A stretch of 64,000 bases of DNA. Origin: DASXVX01 sp036504075. GTDB lineage: Bacteria > Bacillota > Sulfobacillia > Symbiobacteriales > Symbiobacteriaceae. The notes under the pieces are model-generated. The model made no database searches. It was not told where the DNA came from and saw only the letters and a program-made list of their open reading frames with translations. The stretch lies in the NCBI GenBank assembly GCA_036504075.1, contig DASXVX010000022.1, forward strand, positions 124,001 to 188,000, in the 5' to 3' direction. Made by a program: the position numbers and the translations under genes. Below, one piece after another: positions 33,698 to 42,204 of the stretch (the stretch's first letter is position 1; each line of letters starts with the position of its first letter).

Positions 33698-34402
33698 TCA
33701 GGCCCCCCAGGCCCCGTCCAGCAGCGCCCGGGTCTCCGCCACCGCCTGACCCCACAGGGCCAGCATCTCCGCGTCGGGCCGCTCGTACAGGCCGCCGTAG
33801 TTGCCATCGCCCAGGTACCGGCGCACTTCGTGGTAGTGCGAGAGCCGGAGCCTGGCCAGGTCGATCATCGGCTTCTGCGCCTGCGGCATCGCCACCCCGG
33901 CCAGGCGGGTCCACGGGAAGTTCTCCATCCACGACGCATGGGAGGCCAGAGGGTCGATCTCCTGGACTTTCGCCCAGGTCAGCGGGGCGTTCCACCAGTT
34001 GTGGAATTGGACCCGAACGCCGGGATGATCGGCCATCCACTCGCCCACGTAGCCCTGGGCCGGGATGTTGCCGCCGTGGCCGTTTACGATCAGAATCCGC
34101 TTGAAGCCGTAGTCGGCCAGGTTGTCCAGAATGTCCCGGACCATGCTCAGGTAGGTCTGGACCCGCAGGGTAATCGACCCCGGGAAGCCCTTGAAGTACG
34201 GCGTAATGCCGTAGTGGACGACCGGGAAAACCGGAATGCCCAGCGGCTCGGCAGCCTCCGCGGCCACCCGCTCGGCCAGAATCGCGTCGACGCTCAGGCT
34301 CAGGTAACCGTGCTGTTCGGTGCTGCCCAGGGGCAGCACCGCCCGGTCGTCCCGGGCCAGGTACTGCTCCACCTGCATCCAGTTCATGTCGGAAATGCGC
34401 AT
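33698..34402 (-). CDS. Creatininase-family amidohydrolase
   Basis: The 234-aa protein begins at ATG 34402 with AGGAGG 7 bases upstream. Family hallmarks are VLPLGSTEQHGYLSLSVDA (metal-binding Glu/His and Asp), GITPYFKGFPGSITLR and ILIVNGHGGNIPA. Members are metal-dependent hydrolases of cyclic amides or formamides (creatinine, mycofactocin and flavin biosynthesis). No mycofactocin or riboflavin genes are nearby, so the substrate is not predictable. It lies 160 bases downstream of the ger operon in the same direction but has its own ribosome site. Confidence 0.88.
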   Translation of the reverse strand: MRISDMNWMQVEQYLARDDRAVLPLGSTEQHGYLSLSVDAILAERVAAEAAEPLGIPVFPVVHYGITPYFKGFPGSITLRVQTYLSMVRDILDNLADYGFKRILIVNGHGGNIPAQGYVGEWMADHPGVRVQFHNWWNAPLTWAKVQEIDPLASHASWMENFPWTRLAGVAMPQAQKPMIDLARLRLSHYHEVRRYLGDGNYGGLYERPDAEMLALWGQAVAETRALLDGAWGA

Positions 34403-34561
34403 GGGTGCCTCCTGTTTTTCAGGCGTCGAGTTGCAGCAAGAGTTGGGTCCAGGCCCGGAATCCAGCATCAAGGCCGGCAGAATGTCCATGATCCCTGTGT
34501 CCATCATACCGCCAAAATAGCCGGCGACCAACTGTCACTGGTAGTTCGGGGTCCACGGGCG

Positions 34562-34738
34562 CTACCCACCCACCGCCCATAAGATCAGCGGCAGGGCGAC
34601 GGCCACCACGGCGAGCACCACCGCCCCGACGGCAGCGCCCCGCTGCTGCTGCTTCCAGAGGCCCCAGCCGCCATACACGGTGTAGGCTGCCACGCCGCCG
34701 CCGACGACCACGATGACCAGCCGGTCCCAATTCTGCAC
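34562..34738 (-). CDS. Small membrane protein of the ger operon
   Basis: A 58-aa reading from GTG 34738, with GGGAGG 9-10 bases upstream inside the end of gerC, encodes VQNWDRLVIVVVGGGVAAYT, a basic loop (WKQQQRG) and a second hydrophobic helix (AVVLAVVAVALPLILWAVGG). Two helices with a cytoplasmic turn resemble the small GerD/GerXD-like accessory proteins sometimes placed after ger operons, though sequence similarity is not claimed. The TAA of gerC is only two bases before its start, so it is very likely co-translated. Confidence 0.7.
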   Translation of the reverse strand: MQNWDRLVIVVVGGGVAAYTVYGGWGLWKQQQRGAAVGAVVLAVVAVALPLILWAVGG

Positions 34739-34739
34739 G

Positions 34740-35990
34740 TTACTTGCCTCCCGTCCGGTCCGGCCCGGTGAACAGCCCGTACCGGCGGACCCGCATCTGC
34801 ATACTTACATCGACTTTCAAATCCTTGATATGCTTGGGCCAGTCGTACTGCTCCCACTCCGGCCAGGTGGCAAAGCGCTTGCGGAACTTGTGGCCGAACC
34901 CCACCGGGTCGGCACCCCAGTCCTGCGTTTTCGCCAGCAGGTCCCGGGCGACGCCTTCGGCGTATTTGGCGGCCGCCGCCTCCAGCCGCACCCGGTTCTC
35001 CTGATGCACGTAGTCCGTGCCGCCGGGCACTGCCAGCAACTCCCCTTCAAACAGAATGCGCACCGACACCCGGGGCTGCCTGCCCTGGTAGCTGGTTTGA
35101 TACTTGGGCAGGTTCTCCTGGTGGAAGCGCATCGTCAACTGTCTGTCCGGCGTCAGCGGGTCGGGAAAAGTGATGTAGGTCTTGCCCATTTCCCCCCGCA
35201 GGGCCAGCAGCATCTGTGTCTCATCGATGGTTAAGAACCCTTTCAGCCGGTCGGCCCGGAAGACCGCCGTGCCAATGAACTCCACCGGGTTGCCGCCGCC
35301 CCGGGCCAGGTCCCCGGGTAGGGCCGAGTGTTCCGCCGGCGCCGGGGGTTCCTGATCCTTCAGGGGCTTTATGTAAGGGTTTCTGGCCATGACCGGCAGA
35401 AACGGATCGCCGCCCGGCGCTGCCAGCCGGGCCACGAACTTCTGAATGTACACCGGCGGCGCCAGGTGCAACTGCTTGGACTGGAGAACGAACCCCTCGG
35501 TCATTTTGGCCGGGTTCGTTTCGATTACCGGCAGGTTCTCCCGCATAACGTCGAAAGCCCGGCCCCGGGCCAGAATAAGCACGGCCGCCTCCCGGGCCTG
35601 CGGATGGCGGACAAACTCCATGAGCAGCGGCTCTATCCCGGATCGGGCCAGTTCCTCGCCGATGATCACCGCCCGCAGATGGCGCAGGTCCAGCCGGCGG
35701 GTGCTGGAACCATTCAATGTGTACAACGCTTTGTTCATGGTCTCCGCGTCGGCGGTCACCAGTCCGAACGACACGGGACCACCGGTCGCACTGGACTTCT
35801 GGCCCCCGGCACCCCCCACGGCCTGGACGACGGCCATCCGGGCCGTCACCAGCAGCCGGTTGTCCTCACGCCGGTCGACGCCCAAGGTGACAACATAAGC
35901 CACGTCTTCGATCTCCATCCGGTCCCAGCAGCCCGCCAGCAGCGTGGCCAGGAATAGCAGAATCGCCGCCGTGGTCCGCCTAGCCCGCAC
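34740..35990 (-). CDS. Ger(x)C family spore germination lipoprotein
   Basis: The 416-aa protein is the C subunit of a germinant receptor. The start is GTG 35990, with GGAGGTGG 8 bases upstream and 11 bases overlapping the permease stop. A lipobox LLAGCWD is followed by RMEIEDVAYVVTLGVDR, the hallmark of the Ger(x)C N-terminal domain, and later by NGSSTRRLDLRHLRAVIIGE. The C-terminal domain ends with the QDWGADPVGFGHKFRKRF block. The protein is exported, lipidated and sits on the inner spore membrane with the A and B subunits, helping to detect nutrients. Confidence 0.93.
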   Translation of the reverse strand: MRARRTTAAILLFLATLLAGCWDRMEIEDVAYVVTLGVDRREDNRLLVTARMAVVQAVGGAGGQKSSATGGPVSFGLVTADAETMNKALYTLNGSSTRRLDLRHLRAVIIGEELARSGIEPLLMEFVRHPQAREAAVLILARGRAFDVMRENLPVIETNPAKMTEGFVLQSKQLHLAPPVYIQKFVARLAAPGGDPFLPVMARNPYIKPLKDQEPPAPAEHSALPGDLARGGGNPVEFIGTAVFRADRLKGFLTIDETQMLLALRGEMGKTYITFPDPLTPDRQLTMRFHQENLPKYQTSYQGRQPRVSVRILFEGELLAVPGGTDYVHQENRVRLEAAAAKYAEGVARDLLAKTQDWGADPVGFGHKFRKRFATWPEWEQYDWPKHIKDLKVDVSMQMRVRRYGLFTGPDRTGGK

Positions 35991-37074
35991 GGCTGGTCCA
36001 CCTCCGGCGCAGCATGACCGTGAGGGCCAGCACCAGCGGCAGCACGTAGCCAACGCCAAGCGCATAGGGCATGGCGGCGGCGTGCCACGCCAGCACCCGA
36101 CCCTGGTCCGGCGGAAAGAGGGCCGTGGTGGCGATCATGACGGCCAGAGGCAGTAGCCCCACTTTCACCGGGGTTCCGATCGCATCGCGGAGGCTGAGGG
36201 CGGCAATGTGCAGCAGCACCGCCAGGTGGCAGGCGGTCGCGAAGAACCAGAACATGATCCAGATGCCCTCCAGCCGCTCAAAGAAGCGCCCCCCGGACAC
36301 CAGGCGGGCCAGCAGGTGCAGCGGAAAGGTGACCGACCGCCCCATGGGCAGGGGGTAGATCGCCAGAAAGAGCGCCGCGCCAAACGCCAACAGCAGCGTC
36401 ACGCCGCCCAGGGCCACCGAGCCGGCCGGTCCCAGCCGCTTCCGGTCGGTGAGGTCGCCGGCGGCCACCAGGAGAAAAAGCGCCACTGGGGCGTGGAGTG
36501 CGGAAAGCAGGGCGGAGTTGACCAGCAGTGGCAGCACGCCCGGCCCCAGGACAGGCACCAGGTAGACAAATTTCGCCCAGCCGACGCAGCCCGCCAATAG
36601 CACCACCATCGCCCCCACGAGAAACGGCATGAACGTCCGGCAGAGCCGGACGATACCGGCCAGGTCGCCCCGGGCGCAGCCGAACGCACAGAGTCCCAGG
36701 GCCACCATGGGAAAAGTCTGCGGCGTATGCGAGTAGAACGCGCTGACGGCCATTTCCGAAGTCTCCCGCAGGATAAAGCCGGAATGGTAGACCACGAACG
36801 CGGAAACCAGTACGCTGGTGATGACCGCCGCCGTCTTGCCGGCCGCCGCTTCCGCCAGTTTGATCAGGTTCGAGCAACGGGCGTTCGCCATGCACGCCGC
36901 CACCGGCCAGTACAGCAGAATCGCCACCAGCCCGGCGATCAGGAGCGACAGCCAGGCCGCCGTCTGGCCGGCCCGCACAGCCGCCTGCATGATCGGTTCG
37001 AAGAGTTCCACCAGCAGCACCGTCGCCGCGGCGCCCGCCAGCGACCAGCTACCGAACAGCGCCTTGTTTTCCAC
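35980..37074 (-). CDS. Spore germination permease, GerAB/GerB family
   Basis: The 364-aa protein has about ten hydrophobic helices and belongs to the endospore germination permease family of the APC superfamily, the B subunit of germinant receptors. It begins VENKALFGSWSLAGAAATVL at GTG 37074 after GGAGGG, and overlaps the GerA gene by 26 bases. Typical segments include GFILRETSEMAVSAFYSHTP and GIWIMFWFFATACHLAVLL. The germinant cannot be predicted from the sequence. Confidence 0.9.
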   Translation of the reverse strand: MENKALFGSWSLAGAAATVLLVELFEPIMQAAVRAGQTAAWLSLLIAGLVAILLYWPVAACMANARCSNLIKLAEAAAGKTAAVITSVLVSAFVVYHSGFILRETSEMAVSAFYSHTPQTFPMVALGLCAFGCARGDLAGIVRLCRTFMPFLVGAMVVLLAGCVGWAKFVYLVPVLGPGVLPLLVNSALLSALHAPVALFLLVAAGDLTDRKRLGPAGSVALGGVTLLLAFGAALFLAIYPLPMGRSVTFPLHLLARLVSGGRFFERLEGIWIMFWFFATACHLAVLLHIAALSLRDAIGTPVKVGLLPLAVMIATTALFPPDQGRVLAWHAAAMPYALGVGYVLPLVLALTVMLRRRWTSRAG

Positions 37075-38497
37075 CTGAGTTCCCTCCCTTCGCCAACGGC
37101 CGGCTGGATTCACGACCAGGCGTGGCAAACTGGACGCCGGTCTCGCTGATGTACGGCACGCCGAAGGACTTTGCCTGGCACAGGTACGTGGCAAAAGCGA
37201 ACGTCACCGCGGTAATGCCGTACAGTCCGAAGACGGCGGCACCGAGGATCATGGGATACTGCCAGATTCGGACCAGGTAGATCAGTGTGTAGCTTGGCAA
37301 TCCAAACGTAGCAAAGGCGGTCAGGGCCGACGCAAAGGCCGGGACGGCGCCCACGAGGCCGGAGTGAAAGAGAATCAGGCAGAGCAGGAGGCCGGCGATC
37401 ACGCCGGAACCGGTGGATATGCGCATCGGCAGGCGGAACATCGACTCGCGAATGATCTCCTGCAGAATTTGCAGAACGGCAATCTCACCAATGACGGGCA
37501 GCGCCGCGCTTTCCCGACTGGCGGCCAGGGAAATCAGAAACGGGGTGGGAATCAGCTCGTGGTGGTAGTTCAGCAGCGCCACCACCAGAGCGGGCGCCGT
37601 TATGATGACCACGCAAAGCGCCACGCGCACATACCGCAGCATGATACTGATCGGGCGGCGCAACTGGTCGTCGCCGGGGCCAAGCAGCAGGGCGGCGGTG
37701 GTGACCGGCGCCACGAAAGCCATGGGCACCTGTTCGACCATCGCGACGACGTAGCCGGCGTCCAGCAGGGTGGCCGCCTTGTCCGGCCAGTGCGTGCTGC
37801 CGATGTCCGGCAGGAGGCCGAACATGCCGGCCTGGCCGGCCGCCTGGCCCAGGCGGAACCGCTGCTCGCCGGCCCGCCGGAGCACCCAGTCCCGGACCTT
37901 GGCCACCAGCGCCGGGTCGGCCTTGCCAACCATTTGCACCAGCAGAGCCCTGCCGGGACGGCCTTCCGGCAGGTCGACGTACTCGGCCAGGAGGTCCGGG
38001 TTATGCAACCGACAGCGAATCAGCCCGACGTTATCCGGCAGGTCCGGGCCGAAAATTTCCTTGTACGGGTTGTCCATGACCAGGCTGCCGACGGGCCGGG
38101 TGGCCGGCTTGCGGGTCTCCACCACGACGGCGCCGCCCGGCCCTTCCAGCAGGAGGGCGGTCGCACCGCCCAGGACGGCATCGATCAGGTCCGGCATAAG
38201 GTCCACCTGCCGCAGCCGGGCGGCCGGCAGCACCGCTTCGCATAACGCTCCGGTCAGCGGGCCCAGTTCCGGCCGCTCCATGGCCAGCCGCTGCAGTGGC
38301 TCAATCGCCCAGGACCGCACCAACTCCTCGTCGGCCAACCCCCGGATGAACACGACCACCAGGTCCGTCGCGGGGCAGGTCTGCAGGTGGATGGTGCGCA
38401 TTTCAATGCCCACATTCTGCGGCCACCGGAGGATCTTCGCCACGGCCGCCCGGGCCTCGTCCAACCTGGAAGGGATCCGCTCCCGCTGCATGACCAT
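37049..38497 (-). CDS. Spore germination protein, GerA family (A subunit)
   Basis: The 482-aa protein has a soluble N-terminal half (HLQTCPATDLVVVFIRGLAD to WVLRRAGEQRF) and a C-terminal half with five or so membrane helices, including HHELIPTPFLISLAASRESA and GEIAVLQILQEIIRESMFRL, both signature blocks of GerAA proteins. It is the first gene of an operon A-B-C-small protein. A and B overlap by 26 bases, B and C by 11. The N-half is more divergent than B. subtilis GerAA (the usual ESFREDLxTN segment appears changed), so ligand specificity may be unusual. Confidence 0.9.
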   Translation of the reverse strand: MVMQRERIPSRLDEARAAVAKILRWPQNVGIEMRTIHLQTCPATDLVVVFIRGLADEELVRSWAIEPLQRLAMERPELGPLTGALCEAVLPAARLRQVDLMPDLIDAVLGGATALLLEGPGGAVVVETRKPATRPVGSLVMDNPYKEIFGPDLPDNVGLIRCRLHNPDLLAEYVDLPEGRPGRALLVQMVGKADPALVAKVRDWVLRRAGEQRFRLGQAAGQAGMFGLLPDIGSTHWPDKAATLLDAGYVVAMVEQVPMAFVAPVTTAALLLGPGDDQLRRPISIMLRYVRVALCVVIITAPALVVALLNYHHELIPTPFLISLAASRESAALPVIGEIAVLQILQEIIRESMFRLPMRISTGSGVIAGLLLCLILFHSGLVGAVPAFASALTAFATFGLPSYTLIYLVRIWQYPMILGAAVFGLYGITAVTFAFATYLCQAKSFGVPYISETGVQFATPGRESSRPLAKGGNSGGKQGAVR

Positions 38498-38684
38498 CGC
38501 CCCGGTTGGAAAGTCGTTCTTGTTAGATGTAGTCTGAGATGGAACCGGGTGAATTATCCTTTCCGGCGCGCCGCAGGAACTTTTGGGCGGAGCCCGCCGT
38601 CTGAGTCCCTGTGTGGATGGTCTGGGCGGCTGCTCTGGGCGGCTGCTGCGGGGCTTCTGGTGCGGGCTCGGTCGCAGGTAGAAG
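38498..38684. other. Upstream region of the ger operon
   Basis: Short gap with no gene. I looked for a forespore (sigma-G) promoter on the - strand, but no box pair fits well. Confidence 0.35.
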
Positions 38685-38716
38685 AAACGCCCCCGTACTT
38701 GCGTACGGGGGCGTTT
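38685..38716 (-). terminator. Terminator of the copper amine oxidase gene
   Basis: AAACGCCCCCGTAC and GTACGGGGGCGTTT form a perfect 14-bp stem over TTGC; on the - strand TTTCTTCT follows. It lies 5 bases past the stop codon. Confidence 0.85.
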
Positions 38717-38720
38717 GCGC

Positions 38721-41066
38721 TCAGTGCACCCCGGGCAGGTCCAGCGCCGGGTTCCGGTCGAAGAAGCCGGCCGGCAGCAGCGAGAAGCTCAGCCGGTGCG
38801 TCGGCATCACCGGCCAGTCCTCCGGTCGGGTGATGTGGGTCAGGCCCATGGTATACCAGAGCACCACGTCCTGGTTCTCCAGCGGCCGGTCCGCCGCCGT
38901 CCACTTGGGCAGGCCCTCGCCGCCGCGGCTCTGGTTCGGGTATTCGCCGGCCGCAAACCGCTCGCCGGCCCGGTAGGGCGTCACCCAGAGTTGATGGCTG
39001 ACGAAGCCCGACCGCTGCCGGACGATGGTGCCCGGGTCGGAGTACGGCACGGCGGTTTCGCCGGGCATCAGCACATAGCCGGTCGGGTAGCCCAACGCAT
39101 CCTTCCGGTTGGGGTTGATTACCGCCCACATCCGGCTGGCGGCCGGGTTCAGGTCCCGCATGGCCTGCTTCTCGCTCGTCAGGACTGTTTCGCCCACGGA
39201 CCAGGCGTTCTTGAACGGGTTGGCCGGGCCGGCGGGCGTGGCCGCCACGTTCATCTCCACGACGGAGTTTCTGGCGCCGTCCACATCCAGGTCCAGCCGG
39301 TAGCTGAAGAAGTGTTGGTGGTACGGCGCTTCAACGAACGGGGCCACCAGCGTGCCGTGGGCCAGCTCTTTTGCCGCTCCCGGCTCGTTCATGGACTGGG
39401 AGTGGACGCCCTTGGGCTCCACAATGCCCGTGGCATCGGTTTCCTGGTCGATGGTTCCGTCCTGGTGGAAGATCCAGTTGATGCCGTAGTCGTAGTTGCC
39501 GACCACGCTCATGAACCGGACGACCAGGTCCCGGCCCCGGCGGGTCTGGGTGGTCTCGTTGCTGGACTCGTAGTGGCTCCAGGCGATATCGCCGTCTCGC
39601 TCGAAGACGCAGACGGCGTTCGCCTGAACGTAAGGCTCGCCCTGCTCGTCGCTGAAGGCGGCGTCGAAGAAAGCGGCGTTCGCAGGGCACTGCTGGCCGG
39701 GCAGGAGGGTATGGGCCGTTTTGCCGAGGCCGTACTCGCCGACATCGAAGGCGTTGCGCCAGAAGAAAGTCTCGTCGCTTTCGGCGTAGGGGACGACCAT
39801 CTCCGAAAGGTAGGCGCTGTAGAGCACGGGCCGGACCTGCCCACCGTCCTCATAGCCCACGTTCTGGATCACGAGCCCCTGGCGCGGCTGGACCGACCAG
39901 CGGAAGTGCCACTTCTGCCACTGGATTTCGTGCCCCTGCACCTTGAAGCTGACGCCGGCCGGCTGGGCCGGGTCCAGGGGCAGCGGCGGGGTCCGCAGCG
40001 GGCCGACCGACTTGTCGTCCAGGTTGTCCGGCGCCGGCGACACGGGCACGACGCCGGTGTCGATCACTTCGAGCACCTGCGGCAGGTTCGGGTCCACGTA
40101 AACGACCACGCCCTCGATGGGCCGGGCATAGAGGTTGGTGGAGTCGCCCACCTGGTAAGAGACGGCCCGCAGCACCCGATGGCCCTGCTCCGCGGGGATG
40201 CCGTAGTTGCCGCCGGCCCAGATATCGAACTGGACCTGCTCAAAGTCGGTGATGCCGCGTTTTTGCATGGCGGCCTGCCAGCGGGGATCCTTGCGGATGA
40301 CCGCAGGCACCGTGTCGTACTCCGCGAAGAGCACCTGGGGCTGAACGTCCTTCAGCACCTGGCTGGAGACGACCTTGCGGGCGCCCACGTCGGCCACCGC
40401 CTCGGTCACCCCGCGCTTCGCCGGGTCGAAGATGACGGCGAACGCCTCCCGCCTGACCGGGTCGCCAGCTTTGAACGCCTGTACTTCGGCCTTGGGCGGC
40501 TCGTGCAGGGAGATTTCGACGAAGCGGCTGCTCTCGGTCGCCAGGCCGGCCTGCTTGAAGACGGCCACCGCCGTGCCGATCTCATCGGCCGTGAGCGGGT
40601 CCAGCGGATGCCGGAAGCCGGTCAGATTGATGCGGGCCGGACTTTGCGTCAGCCGGCCCAGGGCCTCGGCGAAGTACTCCTGCACGGCATAGGCCCGGTC
40701 CTGGTAGAGCAGTGTGGCCACCGGCAGGTCGACCTTGCGCCGGCTGACCGTGGCCTGGTCGCCCCCGACCGGCAGAAGACTGGTTTGCCCGTCCAGGCTC
40801 ACCCGGACGGCTCGGTCCGCCGCGTCCCACTCCACGGTGGCGCCGAGCCGCTCGGCGACCGCCCGGACCGGCAGCAGTTCGTGCCCCGCGACGGTGATCA
40901 CTTTGGCCGCGATGACCTCGCCGTCTACCGCCACCTGCGTGCCAGTCTCCACCGGCCCGCCGCCCGGGGCCGCCGAGGTCACGTTGGTCAGGACTGAGGT
41001 AACGAGCAGCGCTGCGAGAACAGCCCCCACCTTCCGCCTGGTCTGCAGAAAAATCACCCTCCCCAC
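38721..41066 (-). CDS. Copper amine oxidase with N-terminal stalk domain
   Basis: The 781-aa secreted enzyme oxidises primary amines to aldehydes, NH3 and H2O2 with a copper/topaquinone centre. A signal peptide is followed by the stalk domain (LLPVRAVAERLGATVEWDAA), the D2/D3 domains and the catalytic D4 domain. The topaquinone Tyr is the first Tyr of GNYDYGINW (about 523), the catalytic base is in WRNAFDVGEYGLG, and the copper ligands are HQH near 585 and the His of MPTHRLSFSLLP near 756. The GTG at 41066 has no well-spaced SD; GGGGAGG sits inside the first codons, so the real start may be a few codons later. All catalytic residues are intact. Confidence 0.93.
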   Translation of the reverse strand: MGRVIFLQTRRKVGAVLAALLVTSVLTNVTSAAPGGGPVETGTQVAVDGEVIAAKVITVAGHELLPVRAVAERLGATVEWDAADRAVRVSLDGQTSLLPVGGDQATVSRRKVDLPVATLLYQDRAYAVQEYFAEALGRLTQSPARINLTGFRHPLDPLTADEIGTAVAVFKQAGLATESSRFVEISLHEPPKAEVQAFKAGDPVRREAFAVIFDPAKRGVTEAVADVGARKVVSSQVLKDVQPQVLFAEYDTVPAVIRKDPRWQAAMQKRGITDFEQVQFDIWAGGNYGIPAEQGHRVLRAVSYQVGDSTNLYARPIEGVVVYVDPNLPQVLEVIDTGVVPVSPAPDNLDDKSVGPLRTPPLPLDPAQPAGVSFKVQGHEIQWQKWHFRWSVQPRQGLVIQNVGYEDGGQVRPVLYSAYLSEMVVPYAESDETFFWRNAFDVGEYGLGKTAHTLLPGQQCPANAAFFDAAFSDEQGEPYVQANAVCVFERDGDIAWSHYESSNETTQTRRGRDLVVRFMSVVGNYDYGINWIFHQDGTIDQETDATGIVEPKGVHSQSMNEPGAAKELAHGTLVAPFVEAPYHQHFFSYRLDLDVDGARNSVVEMNVAATPAGPANPFKNAWSVGETVLTSEKQAMRDLNPAASRMWAVINPNRKDALGYPTGYVLMPGETAVPYSDPGTIVRQRSGFVSHQLWVTPYRAGERFAAGEYPNQSRGGEGLPKWTAADRPLENQDVVLWYTMGLTHITRPEDWPVMPTHRLSFSLLPAGFFDRNPALDLPGVH

Positions 41067-41140
41067 GATTTAGGCCGGCTGTTGTGCCGGCCCGTCGTCA
41101 TCATCTTCTGGGAAGATTGAGGAAATCCTGTCGCAATTTG

Positions 41141-42133
41141 TCATTTTTCCCGCAGGCGAAAGTCGGGTAACAGGCGAAAGTCGGGCAACAGGCGGGCGGC
41201 GGACCAGGCCGCAGCGAAGCGGAGCGCGGCCACCGCCAGAATCGGGACGGGGAACAGGGAGAACATGACCGTGTCCTCCAGCACGGAGTGGAACAGCATG
41301 AGGAATACGTTCATCCGCCAGATGGCCGCCCGGTCCGCGACGGGCGGGGGGCCGGCGGGCGGTGCCGCGGCCGCCAGCACCTGCCCGATGACCCCCGCCC
41401 CCGTCGCCACGCCCAGCAGCAACCCGGCGAGCAGTGCGGGGGCCAGCGGCGGCGAAAGCCGGAGCGAGCGGGCCAGCGGGCTGACCAACCGCTCCAGCCA
41501 GTGCGAGAGGTGCAACTGCGCCAGCGCCTCGATCAGAACGAAGAGCGGAATCAGGTAAATCGCCAGGTTCCAGACGGCGTTCAGCGCCTGGGTCGCCGCC
41601 AGCCGCAACTGCACGCTCCAGAGCAGCGCAGGCTGGGCCAGCACGGCCGCCGCCGGCGTCGCCGGCAGCCAGTGCAGGAGCCGCAGCCCGGCGTGGGCCG
41701 CCATGGCCGCGGCGTAAGCGACGCCAATGCGCAGCGCGACCAGGCGCACCACGGGCAGCCGGCTCTGCCAGGCAATCGCCAGTTCCACCACCACGTTGTG
41801 GGCCAGCGCCAGGAAAACGGCGCCCACGAAGTACTGCTCCCGGCTCAGGTGGAGCACCAGCAACCCGGTAAAGCCGGCAAACTTGTTAATGAACACGCCA
41901 GTTAGCAGCACCAGCGAGGCGGCGCCCGGCAGCCCCACCGGTAGCGTCAGCGGGGCTAGCAGGTTGGCGAGCATCACAAACACCCGGGTATGCTGCAACA
42001 GCGACAAGAGCAGCACCGTCGGGAAAACGAAGACGGATAGGCGCCAGAGCGAGCCCAAGCCCTTGCGTAGTCCCTCGATGAGAATGCTGCGGAAGATGTG
42101 GACCGCCTCCCCTCTTACCAGCAGCATAGCCAC
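41141..42133 (-). CDS. Nucleoside-recognition (Gate) domain membrane protein
   Basis: The 330-aa protein has about eight helices and two Gate-type repeats, as in spore maturation protein/nucleoside-transporter-like proteins: VFVFPTVLLLSLLQHTRVFV with GVFINKFAGFTGLLV, then NLAIYLIPLFVLIEALAQLH with GLLLGVATGAGVIGQ. Substrate unknown. The frame opens at GTG 42133, but the only strong SD (GGGGAGG) lies inside the frame at about 42110, so the functional start is probably downstream. Divergent from a LysR regulator, which is its likely controller. The C-terminus carries an in-frame 18-bp duplication (LLPDFRLLPDFRL). Confidence 0.8.
   Translation of the reverse strand: MAMLLVRGEAVHIFRSILIEGLRKGLGSLWRLSVFVFPTVLLLSLLQHTRVFVMLANLLAPLTLPVGLPGAASLVLLTGVFINKFAGFTGLLVLHLSREQYFVGAVFLALAHNVVVELAIAWQSRLPVVRLVALRIGVAYAAAMAAHAGLRLLHWLPATPAAAVLAQPALLWSVQLRLAATQALNAVWNLAIYLIPLFVLIEALAQLHLSHWLERLVSPLARSLRLSPPLAPALLAGLLLGVATGAGVIGQVLAAAAPPAGPPPVADRAAIWRMNVFLMLFHSVLEDTVMFSLFPVPILAVAALRFAAAWSAARLLPDFRLLPDFRLREK
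41154..41190. repeat. 18-bp tandem duplication at the gene end
   Basis: CAGGCGAAAGTCGGGTAA and CAGGCGAAAGTCGGGCAA lie in tandem and add six residues (LLPDFR) to the C-terminus of the Gate-domain protein. Confidence 0.75.
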
Positions 42134-42168
42134 GGGCCATTGATAAATCCAATATATCGTTTTAGAGT

Positions 42169-42191
42169 ATTCATATACATGGTTTATGAAT
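42169..42191. promoter_or_regulatory. LysR-type operator candidate
   Basis: ATTCAT (42169-42174) and ATGAAT (42186-42191) form an inverted repeat with an 11-base AT-rich centre, in the gap between the divergent LysR gene and the Gate-domain gene. This spacing is that expected for LysR T-N11-A boxes. TTGATA (42140-42145) with TAGAGT 17 bases later is a weak promoter match toward the LysR gene. Confidence 0.55.
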
Positions 42192-42204
42192 GGTGGGAAC
42201 GGAT

